A DNA stretch of 13,156 bases. It comes from JBEVMS01 sp040508515 (GTDB lineage Bacteria; Pseudomonadota; Gammaproteobacteria; Xanthomonadales; Rhodanobacteraceae). Of the stretch, positions 1 through 6,397 are shown piece after piece. The DNA is taken from positions 1 to 13,156 of the forward strand of contig JBEVMS010000335.1 in assembly GCA_040508515.1 (NCBI GenBank). The letters run 5' to 3'. Numbering within the stretch: the stretch's first letter is position 1; every line of letters starts with the position of its first letter. The notes under the pieces are model-generated. The model saw only the letters and a program-made list of their open reading frames with translations. It made no database searches and was not told where the DNA came from. The position numbers and the translations under genes are program-made.

Positions 1-665
1 TGGGCCAGGTCCAGTCCCTCGCGCGCAGCGAACGCCATCGCCTCCGACGCCGCGGCGATATGCACGCCGGCCAGCAACTGGTTGACCATCTTGAACGATG
101 CCGCCTGGCCAGCGGTGTCGCCCAGCCGATGGATGGTGCTGGCCATCGCCTGCAACACCGGCGCCGCCTGCCTGAAGGCCGCCTCGCTGCCTGACAACAG
201 CATGCTCAGCGAACCCTCGGCGGCGCGCTGGCTGCCGCCGCTGATCGGCGCATCCAGGTAAGCGCGTCCGCTGGCCTCAACGCGCGCGGCCAACGCACGC
301 GCCGAGGCCGGTGCCATCGTGGCGCAGGAGACAAAGACGCCATCGCCCGCCATCGTCGCGAGACAGCCGTCCTCCCCAAACAGACTCTGCTCGGTCTGCG
401 CCGCGTTCACCACCACACTGACCACCACCTGCGCGTCACGCGCGGCGTCGGCTGGACTGCTGCCGGCGCGGCCGCCAAGCGATTGAAAACGCGCCAATGC
501 GGCCGGCTGCGGGTCGTAGCCGCTGACCCGTGCGCCGGCGCGCAACAAGGCCCCCGCCATGCCCAGACCCATCGAACCGAGCCCGATCACCGCGATAGAC
601 GTCGCCATCCACGCCGCGCCGGCATTTACCTGATCCGTGACATCCTGCTCAACCGTCGAAGTCAT
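1..665 (-). CDS. ltnD: L-threonate dehydrogenase (3-hydroxyisobutyrate dehydrogenase family), C-terminus beyond window
   Basis: Translating the reverse strand gives 221 residues of an NAD-dependent beta-hydroxyacid dehydrogenase. The Rossmann fingerprint is GLGSMG near residue 29, the substrate loop DAPISGG and the catalytic-lysine segment FKMVNQLLAGVHIA (Lys192, or Lys173 from the shorter start). The ISGG...AAEG and KMVNQLLAGVHIA wording matches LtnD-type proteins, which oxidise L-threonate to 2-oxo-tetronate, better than HIBADH or tartronate-semialdehyde reductase; this subfamily call is from memory. I chose ATG at 665 because GAGGG lies 5 nt upstream. ATG at 608 gives a more usual N-terminus but has no clear ribosome site. 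The gene is divergent from otnC and shares its 163-nt control region, including the LacI-type operator. The 3' end, and probably a DUF1537 kinase downstream, lie past position 1. Confidence 0.85.
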   Translation of the reverse strand, partial: MTSTVEQDVTDQVNAGAAWMATSIAVIGLGSMGLGMAGALLRAGARVSGYDPQPAALARFQSLGGRAGSSPADAARDAQVVVSVVVNAAQTEQSLFGEDGCLATMAGDGVFVSCATMAPASARALAARVEASGRAYLDAPISGGSQRAAEGSLSMLLSGSEAAFRQAAPVLQAMASTIHRLGDTAGQAASFKMVNQLLAGVHIAAASEAMAFAAREGLDLA

Positions 666-828
666 CACCACCCTCGCTTCAGATCCATGTGACCGCGCCG
701 GGCCACGGCTCTTGCGCAATGCCCGCCGCGCTTGAATGATTGCGCTATCAATCCAATACTGGCCAGCTTACGCAAGCCTGCCAACACATCGACTTTCATT
801 CTTTATCGCGATCCGCAGGAGACATCAC
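666..828. promoter_or_regulatory. Divergent control region between ltnD and otnC
   Basis: This is the 163-nt non-coding stretch between the two outward-facing genes. On the plus strand TTGAAT at 732-737 and AATACT at 755-760 are separated by 17 nt and fit a sigma-70 promoter for otnC with a leader of about 60 nt. The 14-bp operator at 737-750 sits in the spacer, as expected for repression. A minus-strand promoter for ltnD is not clear. TTGGCA, read from about 785 downward, is a possible -35 but its -10 is poor. Confidence 0.6.
737..750 (+). promoter_or_regulatory. LacI-family operator 1 (TGATTGCGCTATCA)
   Basis: The half-sites TGATTGC and TGATAGC (reverse complement of the right half) match at 6 of 7 positions around a central CG, the layout typical of LacI-family operators. 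The same site occurs at 8062-8075 and 8482-8495. Identity with the ABC-operon copy extends to 19 contiguous bases (729-747). The site overlaps the last base of the -35 and fills the promoter spacer of otnC. The cognate regulator is most likely the LacI-family protein at 8562-9584. Confidence 0.8.
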
Positions 829-1521
829 ATGCGCGAATCCCAACTGCGCGAGCAGATCTGCCTGTTTGCCCGCTCGCTGTTCGAGCGCGGGCTGACGCAT
901 GGTTCGTCCGGCAACATCAGCGCCCGCCTGGATGACGGCAGTCTGCTGATGACGCCGACCGATGCTTCGCTGGGTTTTCTCGACCCGGCACGGCTTTCGC
1001 GCTTCGACCCCAGCGGCCGCCACATCGATGGCGACAAGCCCACCAAGGAAGCGCCCCTGCATCGCGCGTTGTACGAAACGCGCACCGCCAGCGGCGCAGT
1101 GGTGCATCTGCATTCGACCCATTCGGTCGCGGTATCCATGCTGCCGGAGATCGATCCGGCCTCGGTGCTGCCGCCGATGACGCCCTATTACGTGATGCGC
1201 GTGGGCGACACCGCCTTGGTGCCTTACCATCGGCCCGGCGATCCGGCGGTCGCCGATGCGATCCGCGGACTGGCCGGTCGTTATGCCTCGGTGCTGCTGG
1301 CCAACCACGGCCCAGTGGTGGCCGGTGAAAGCCTCAGCGCGGCGGTCTACGCGATCGAAGAACTGGAAGAAACCGCGCGGCTGTATCTGTTGCTGCGCGG
1401 CCTCAATCCTCGCCTGCTGTCGCCGGCGCAATTGGCGGATTTGCAGCGGACGTTCGCGACGCCCGCTGCAGCTTCCGCCGCGCCACCTTCGCACGACACG
1501 CACGAGCACGGCCCGGCGTGA
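829..1521 (+). CDS. otnC: 3-oxo-tetronate 4-phosphate decarboxylase (class II aldolase/adducin family)
   Basis: This 230-residue protein has the full class II aldolase fold signature. It shows THGSSGNIS (23-31) for phosphate binding, TKEAPLH (72-78) with the acidic catalytic residue Glu74, zinc ligands His93 and His95 in VHLHSTHS, and a third His160 in ANHGPVV. The length and motifs fit OtnC/LtnC (formerly YgbL). That enzyme decarboxylates 3-oxo-tetronate 4-phosphate to dihydroxyacetone phosphate, the last step of L-threonate and D-erythronate breakdown. The start is ATG 829, with AGGAG 7 nt upstream. The in-frame ATG at 736 lies inside the promoter and operator and is rejected. Fuculose- or ribulose-phosphate aldolases share the motifs, but the divergent ltnD favours OtnC. 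The gene stands alone on its strand and converges on the racemase-like gene 18 nt away. Confidence 0.87.
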   Translation: MRESQLREQICLFARSLFERGLTHGSSGNISARLDDGSLLMTPTDASLGFLDPARLSRFDPSGRHIDGDKPTKEAPLHRALYETRTASGAVVHLHSTHSVAVSMLPEIDPASVLPPMTPYYVMRVGDTALVPYHRPGDPAVADAIRGLAGRYASVLLANHGPVVAGESLSAAVYAIEELEETARLYLLLRGLNPRLLSPAQLADLQRTFATPAAASAAPPSHDTHEHGPA

Positions 1522-1528
1522 AGTCATC

Positions 1529-1552
1529 GCAGGCGGCCTTTACGCCGCCTGC
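1529..1552. terminator. Inverted repeat between convergent otnC and racemase-like gene
   Basis: A perfect 9-bp stem, GCAGGCGGC/GCCGCCTGC, encloses a 6-nt loop. It lies 8 nt past the otnC stop and covers the last codons and stop of the convergent gene. The placement suits a shared bidirectional terminator. Neither side has a run of T, so any termination would be weak or Rho-assisted. Confidence 0.5.
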
Positions 1553-2223
1553 TTCAGGTGCGCACGCATCGCCTCGGCGACGCGCTCCATGCCCAAGCGC
1601 GGACTGGTCAGCACCGGTACGCTGATGCGATCGCCCAGGCCATCGGCGACCCGGCCCATCGACACCTGCGCCAGCACGATGATGTCCACCTCGGCGGCCA
1701 GCTCGACCAGGCTGGCACTGACGATGGCGTCATGCCGCGCGGTATCGCCGGCAAGCAACGCATCGAACGCGCCCTCGCAGAGCTTGCGCGAGACCTTGAT
1801 CGCCTTACCGGCATCCGCCGCGACCTTTTCGATCAGCCGCACGGTCGGGTCCAGCGTGGTCTGCACGGTGGCGGCCACACCGATCCGCGCACCGCTGGCC
1901 ACGGCACGCTCGGCCATCGCGGTGTCGATCTTGATCAACGGCACGCCCAGCAACGGACGCGCCGCGTCGGCGGCCTCGCCGACCGACGAGCAGGCGTTGA
2001 GGATCATCGTGGCGCCCATGTCCTGCCCGATCAGCATGTACTGCGCCAGCCGGCGAGTGACCGCCGGGGTGACGTGACCGGCCGCCATGGTGTCCTTGAG
2101 CAAGCTGTCGTCGACCAGGTTGACGATGCGCACGCCGGGCAACAGCTCTGGCGCCAGGGCTGCCAACGGCTGGATCGTAACCGGTCCGGTATGGACGATT
2201 ACCAAAGTGGTCTGAGCACTCAT
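1540..2223 (-). CDS. Asp/Glu (hydantoin) racemase-superfamily protein, one-cysteine type
   Basis: This 227-residue protein has two pseudo-symmetric alpha/beta halves. The N-terminal half has HTGPVT (11-16) and the active-site segment LNACSSVG with Cys78. At the equivalent place in the second half, where racemases read roughly LGCT, this protein reads VLAQVSM, so Gln186 stands where the second catalytic cysteine should be. A further Cys149 lies in KLCEGAF, outside the usual position. A two-base racemase mechanism therefore looks unlikely; an isomerase, decarboxylase or lyase role is possible. The start ATG 2223 has AGGAGA upstream at good spacing. It is the last gene of the ABC operon, 39 nt after the SDR, so its substrate is probably an intermediate of the imported compound. 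The family call is firm; the reaction is unknown. Confidence 0.75.
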   Translation of the reverse strand: MSAQTTLVIVHTGPVTIQPLAALAPELLPGVRIVNLVDDSLLKDTMAAGHVTPAVTRRLAQYMLIGQDMGATMILNACSSVGEAADAARPLLGVPLIKIDTAMAERAVASGARIGVAATVQTTLDPTVRLIEKVAADAGKAIKVSRKLCEGAFDALLAGDTARHDAIVSASLVELAAEVDIIVLAQVSMGRVADGLGDRISVPVLTSPRLGMERVAEAMRAHLKQAA

Positions 2224-2262
2224 GGTTGAGTCTCCTGATTGATGGGACGGCTAGACGGCCGA

Positions 2263-3150
2263 TTACTTAACGTATTTGCGCCAGTTGTGCTCTTCCTTGA
2301 AGCCGAGCACTTCGCGTGTCTTGCGATTGGAAAGCAGCGTCTCGAACTCGCCCAGTTCGCCCTTGACCGGCACGTTGGGGTAGTAGCGCTTGAGCAGTTC
2401 GGCGGTCGGCAGATCCGAGGACACGTCGTTGTTGGCGGCGTTGAAAATCTGGAAGCCCAGGCCGTCCTTCTCGATGCCCAGGCGCACGATCTGGCCCAGG
2501 TCGCGCGCGTCGATGTAGCTCCACGCGATACGGCGGCGGAAATCGGGCTTGGCGAAGAAGCCGGGGAAGTTGGCGTACTCGTGCGGCTCGACCACGTTGC
2601 CGATGCGGATGGCATAGATGTCCGAGCCGGTGCGGCCAGCGAACGCCTGCGCGGTGCGCTCGTTGACGATCTTGGAGGTGGCGTAGCTGTCACGCGGATC
2701 GCACGGATATTCCTCGTCCAGCGGGAAATATTCCGGGTCGCGATGGGTATGGTTGAACACCAGCCCGTAGGTGGTTTCGCTCGACGCGAGGATCACCTTC
2801 TTGATGCCCAGCTTGGCGGCCGCTTCCAGGATGTTGTAGGTGCTCATCACATTGATGCGGTACACCTCGTTGTCGGGCACGATCATGATGCGCGGGATCG
2901 CGGCGAAGTGGACGATCGCATCAATCGGCTCGGGCGCCAGGTTGTGATCGAACTCATGCAAACCGGTGTAGCTGGACAGCGCGTTGAATACCTGGCCCGA
3001 ATCGGTGACGTCGGTGATCAGGGTGCGCACCGCCGGGTTGTCCAACGGCTTGGTGTCCAGGTTGAGCACGCGGTAGCCGTGATCAACCAGATCCTGCACC
3101 ACATGACGGCCGGCTTTGCCGCTACCGCCGGTAAAAATCACACGCTTCAT
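2263..3150 (-). CDS. NAD-dependent extended SDR (epimerase/dehydratase family), sugar dehydrogenase-like
   Basis: This 295-residue protein has an N-terminal Rossmann motif TGGSGKAG (7-14), Asp32 closing beta-2 (favours NAD over NADP), HFAAIP (81-86), the serine segment ASSETTYG (122-129) and the catalytic pair Tyr156/Lys160 in YATSK. The order is that of extended SDRs such as UDP-glucose epimerases. The mid-region wording (KVILASSETTYG, SYATSK, then YIDARDLGQIV) also resembles uronate dehydrogenase, which oxidises the sugar C1 to a lactone. Oxidation of an imported free sugar or sugar acid is therefore my inference; a DenD-type D-erythronate dehydrogenase is an alternative. The start ATG 3150 is preceded by GAGGA. 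It lies in the ABC operon behind a strong hairpin, so it is probably expressed less than the binding protein. Confidence 0.75.
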   Translation of the reverse strand: MKRVIFTGGSGKAGRHVVQDLVDHGYRVLNLDTKPLDNPAVRTLITDVTDSGQVFNALSSYTGLHEFDHNLAPEPIDAIVHFAAIPRIMIVPDNEVYRINVMSTYNILEAAAKLGIKKVILASSETTYGLVFNHTHRDPEYFPLDEEYPCDPRDSYATSKIVNERTAQAFAGRTGSDIYAIRIGNVVEPHEYANFPGFFAKPDFRRRIAWSYIDARDLGQIVRLGIEKDGLGFQIFNAANNDVSSDLPTAELLKRYYPNVPVKGELGEFETLLSNRKTREVLGFKEEHNWRKYVK

Positions 3151-3172
3151 GGCATTTCCTCTAAAGGTAAAA

Positions 3173-3205
3173 GACCCAAGCGCGGCGCGCTGCCGCGCTT
3201 GGGTC
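3173..3205 (-). terminator. Strong intra-operon hairpin (attenuator or 3'-end stabiliser)
   Basis: In the 64-nt gap between the binding-protein gene and the SDR gene lies a perfect 14-bp stem with a 5-nt loop. On the minus strand the right arm is followed by TTTTA, which gives it the look of an intrinsic terminator. As SDR and racemase-like genes follow without a visible new promoter, partial read-through is more likely than full termination. Such hairpins often raise the yield of the upstream binding protein. Confidence 0.75.
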
Positions 3206-3214
3206 GGTCAAACA

Positions 3215-4222
3215 TCAGAATTTGTACTGATCGATATTCTCGGCGGTGAACACCAGCGGCTCGCTGAAGATGATCACTTTGTCCTTCACATCGAACGAAC
3301 CCAGACCCGGCGCGGTGAAATGGTCGTTGGGCTTGAGCGCGTTGTTGGCGGCCAGGCGCGCCACATACATCACCAGCGCACCTTCCTTGACCTCATCCCA
3401 CAGCGGGCTGGCCTTGATGATGCCGGACTTGACGTACTGGCGGATCGCGTCGGGATCGGCGCAGCCGGTGACGAACACCTTGCCGGTCTTGCCGAGCTTC
3501 TCCACCGCCGCCGCCGCGCCAACTTCGGCCGCACCGTCCGGCGCGATGATCGCGCTGACGTTGGGATGCGCCTGCAGGATGTTGAGGCCCGCGGTCAGCG
3601 ACTGCGAGGGGCTCGACTGGCCGTACTCGGTGGTGACGATCTTCATCTTCGGATAGGTCGCGACGATGTAATCCTTCACCGCCTTGATCCATTCGTTCTG
3701 GATGGTGGCGTCCTTGGTCGAGGATAGGATCGCGATTTCCGCGGTCGGGCCGGCGTACTTGGCGACCGACTCAACCAACGCCTTGCCGAACGCCGGGTAC
3801 GAGGTGTTCTGGATGAAGAAGTCGCGTGCATCGGCGGCCACGTCGCTGTCGTACGACACCACCTTGATGCCCTGCTGCATGGCGCGGCGCAAGGCCGGTG
3901 CCAGCTGGGTCGGGTTATTCGAGGTGGTGGTGATCACGTCGAACTTACGCGCGATCAGGCTGTTGAACACGTCCACCTGGCCTTGCGCCGAAGCGGTCAC
4001 CGGGCCGGTGTAGAGGAAATCGATGTTGAGCGACTTGGCTGCCTGCTCCGCACCTTGCTGGTTGGCCTTGAACACCGACAGACCGACCAACTTGGGCACC
4101 ATCGCCACTTTGATCTTCTTGGAAATATCGGGAGCCTGTTGAGCCTGGGCCGTAGCCGCGCTCCCCAGCGTGAGTAGTGCAATGGCGGCGGCCAGCGCGA
4201 TACCGCGGCGCTTATTGATCAT
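3215..4222 (-). CDS. Periplasmic sugar-binding protein of ABC importer (LsrB/RhaS-like)
   Basis: This 335-residue protein has a Sec signal peptide: MINKRR, a hydrophobic core at 8-23, and likely cleavage after AQA near residue 27. The mature part is a type I periplasmic binding protein: MVPKLVG (41-47), YDSD (124-127) and IIAPDG (225-230) align by eye with the autoinducer-2 receptor LsrB and rhamnose-type receptors. Of the six LsrB ligand contacts as I recall them, Lys44, Asp125, Gln175 and Pro228 are kept, while the second Asp is Ile174 and the Ala is Gly230. A related but different small polyol or sugar ligand is therefore likely. The start ATG 4222 has a perfect AGGAGG 5 nt upstream, and the 56-residue upstream extension is rejected. 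It is the fourth gene of the operon, 61 nt after the permease. Confidence 0.88.
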   Translation of the reverse strand: MINKRRGIALAAAIALLTLGSAATAQAQQAPDISKKIKVAMVPKLVGLSVFKANQQGAEQAAKSLNIDFLYTGPVTASAQGQVDVFNSLIARKFDVITTTSNNPTQLAPALRRAMQQGIKVVSYDSDVAADARDFFIQNTSYPAFGKALVESVAKYAGPTAEIAILSSTKDATIQNEWIKAVKDYIVATYPKMKIVTTEYGQSSPSQSLTAGLNILQAHPNVSAIIAPDGAAEVGAAAAVEKLGKTGKVFVTGCADPDAIRQYVKSGIIKASPLWDEVKEGALVMYVARLAANNALKPNDHFTAPGLGSFDVKDKVIIFSEPLVFTAENIDQYKF

Positions 4223-4283
4223 GATTTCCTCCTGTAGGTGTTGCTTTATGTGAGAAGCAATGCCCGTCGATTCCACCGCAACG

Positions 4284-5399
4284 TCAGGGTGAACCGCGGG
4301 TTGTCGTTGAGCGCCGCAACAGCGCCCAAAGCCGTTGACCGAGGCTGCCGCCGCGGGGATTAAATTGGTTTTTGACAGCGATCGAAACAATCAGGATGCC
4401 GCCGGTGAGCATGGTGGTGACCATGTCCGAGAAACCGGCGATCAGCATGCCCTGACGCAGGAAACCCAGCAGCAGCACCGCCAGAATCACGCCCAGCATG
4501 TTGCCTTCGCCACCAAAGATGCTGACGCCGCCGAGCACCACCATGGTGATCGCGGTGAGCAGCAGCACGTCGCCCATGTCGGGGCGCACCGCGCTGTAGT
4601 AAGCGGCCAGCACCAGACCGGCCAGGCTGGCCATCGCCCCGCTAACCACATAGGCGGTGATCAGGATGCGGTTGATGCGGATGCCCGAGTAACGCGCCGC
4701 CTCGGCGCTGTAACCGACGGTGATCAACTTACGGCCGAATGCGCTGCGCGACACCAGCAACCAGAAACCCAGCGCCAGCAGCACGAACAAGATGATCTGG
4801 TAGGGCAACTGAAAACCACCCAGGCTCAACGCACCCACGCCCAGGTTGTTGAACGCTTCGGGGAAACCCGAAGGCGGTGCGTCGCCGGCGATCGCCACCG
4901 CGGCGCTGCCGTAGATGAAACTGGTGGCCAAGGTGGCGATCAGCGGCTCGATGCGCAGCCAGATGATCACCGCCGCATTGAGCGCGCCCAACAGCGCGCC
5001 GATCACCACGCCAATGCCCGCGGCGAGCCAGATGTTGACGCCGTAAAGGCTCCAGATCTGTGCCGCGATGACCGCCGCCAGGCTGGCGGTGGCGCCGACC
5101 GACAGATCAATGCCACCGGTGAAGATCACCAGTGACAAGCCCAGCGCGACCAACCCGAACGGCAGGAAGTTTTCGCTCAGCGCCAGCAGGCTCGACGTGT
5201 TGTCGAAGAAGCCCGGCACGCCCGCGCTGAAACCGCCCAGCACCGCCAGCAGCAGCACCAGCAAAGCGACTTCCCAGCCGCCGATCGGCAGCCAGCGGCG
5301 CCGGTTGAAAGGCTTGACCGCATTGTCGCTGCCAGCCGCGCGCGGTGCCTCATCGCCTTGCCGACGCAACGCGGCGGACGTGATTGGGGACGAACTCAT
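4284..5399 (-). CDS. Sugar ABC transporter permease (BPD_transp_2/RbsC family)
   Basis: This 371-residue inner-membrane protein has a basic, polar N-terminus of about 40 residues followed by roughly nine hydrophobic segments. The family signature is LVIFTGGIDLSVGA, with a second conserved block ITMVVLGGVSIFGGEGN near residues 285-301, the loop that meets the ATPase. It pairs with the permease encoded just upstream to form a heterodimeric pore, as in rhamnose- and autoinducer-2-type importers. Its ATG overlaps the upstream stop by 4 nt (ATGA at 5396-5399), so the two are probably translationally coupled. The 61-nt space to the binding-protein gene holds that gene's own strong ribosome site. 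Confidence 0.9.
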   Translation of the reverse strand: MSSSPITSAALRRQGDEAPRAAGSDNAVKPFNRRRWLPIGGWEVALLVLLLAVLGGFSAGVPGFFDNTSSLLALSENFLPFGLVALGLSLVIFTGGIDLSVGATASLAAVIAAQIWSLYGVNIWLAAGIGVVIGALLGALNAAVIIWLRIEPLIATLATSFIYGSAAVAIAGDAPPSGFPEAFNNLGVGALSLGGFQLPYQIILFVLLALGFWLLVSRSAFGRKLITVGYSAEAARYSGIRINRILITAYVVSGAMASLAGLVLAAYYSAVRPDMGDVLLLTAITMVVLGGVSIFGGEGNMLGVILAVLLLGFLRQGMLIAGFSDMVTTMLTGGILIVSIAVKNQFNPRGGSLGQRLWALLRRSTTTRGSP

Positions 5400-6397
5400 G
5401 GCGTGGCCCTCCGCCGGCGCAGCCCACTCTGGACGGCCGCCAAAATCATCAGGCCCTCACCGGCCGAATACCAGATCGGGGGAACGCGCAAAAACACCAA
5501 CGCGGTCAACACCACGCTCAGGAACAGACTGCCCAGCACCGTGCCGATCAGGTTGCCGCGTCCGCCGGCGATCGCCGTGCCGCCGACCAGCGCCACCGCG
5601 ATCGACTGCAATTCGATGTGGTCGCCGGTGCCTGCGGTCACCGTGGCCGAGCCGGTGTAGCAGACAAACATCAGACCGGCGAAGCAGGCCAGCATGCCGG
5701 AGATGGCGTACACGCGAACCCGGATCCAGGTCACCGGGAGGCCGGCGTGATAAGCCGCCGCGTCGTTGTTGCCGACCGCCAGGATCGACCGCCCGAATCG
5801 CGTATGTCGCAACAAATACCAGCACAACGCCAGCACGATCAACAAGGCCAGCACCGGTGTCGGCAACGGCAAGGCATCGAACAGATGGCCATTGCCGAAC
5901 GCCGCGTACGCGGGCGGCACCGAGTCGACCTGGGTGCCGTCCGAATAGAGAAAGATCAACCCGCTGTAGAGGCTATACGTGCCCAACGTCACCACGATCG
6001 GCGGGATGTTGAGCGTGGCCACCAGCAGGCCGTTGAGCGTACCCAATACCAGGCCCATCGCCAGGCACAGCGGCACTGCCTCAAGCAGCGTCAGCCCGTG
6101 CGACTGTGCCAGCAGGCCGCTGACCATCGCCGCAAGGCCCAGCAGCGGCGCGACCGACAAATCGATGCCGCGCATCGCGATCACCAGGGTCTGCCCCAAC
6201 GCCACCAGCGAGAGCACCACGGAGTTGAGCAGCATGAAGCGCAGGTTCTGCACGCCAATGAAATCGTGATTGAAAATGCCAACCACCACGACCAGCGCGA
6301 CGGTCACCGCGACCAGGGTCAACTCACGGTTTAACGAAAAACGTGGCAACCGCGCCCTCCCGGATGGGCGCGCGGCATGAATACCCACAGCGCTCAT
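5396..6397 (-). CDS. Sugar ABC transporter permease (BPD_transp_2/RbsC family)
   Basis: This 333-residue polytopic membrane protein is the first of two permeases. It carries LVIAMRGIDLSVAPLLG and the C-terminal VALVGGTAIAGGRGNLIGT motif of the RbsC/LsrC-like family, with about eight to nine hydrophobic helices. It is a diverged paralogue of the second permease, and the two very likely form one transport channel for the same ligand. The start ATG 6397 overlaps the ATPase stop by 4 nt (ATGA at 6394-6397), a sign of translational coupling. The basic N-terminus (GRARLPRF) fits a cytoplasmic start. Confidence 0.9.
   Translation of the reverse strand: MSAVGIHAARPSGRARLPRFSLNRELTLVAVTVALVVVVGIFNHDFIGVQNLRFMLLNSVVLSLVALGQTLVIAMRGIDLSVAPLLGLAAMVSGLLAQSHGLTLLEAVPLCLAMGLVLGTLNGLLVATLNIPPIVVTLGTYSLYSGLIFLYSDGTQVDSVPPAYAAFGNGHLFDALPLPTPVLALLIVLALCWYLLRHTRFGRSILAVGNNDAAAYHAGLPVTWIRVRVYAISGMLACFAGLMFVCYTGSATVTAGTGDHIELQSIAVALVGGTAIAGGRGNLIGTVLGSLFLSVVLTALVFLRVPPIWYSAGEGLMILAAVQSGLRRRRATP

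Noticed and set aside
2239..3249. Plus-strand open frame of 336 codons opposite the SDR gene
   Set aside because: The minus strand carries complete SDR motifs and a ribosome site. The antisense frame has neither and crosses the intergenic hairpin.
4335..6334. Plus-strand frames at 4335-5135 and 5384-6334 opposite the permeases
   Set aside because: Both are shadows of membrane-protein genes; their His/Gln/Asp-rich sequence is typical of reversed hydrophobic codons.
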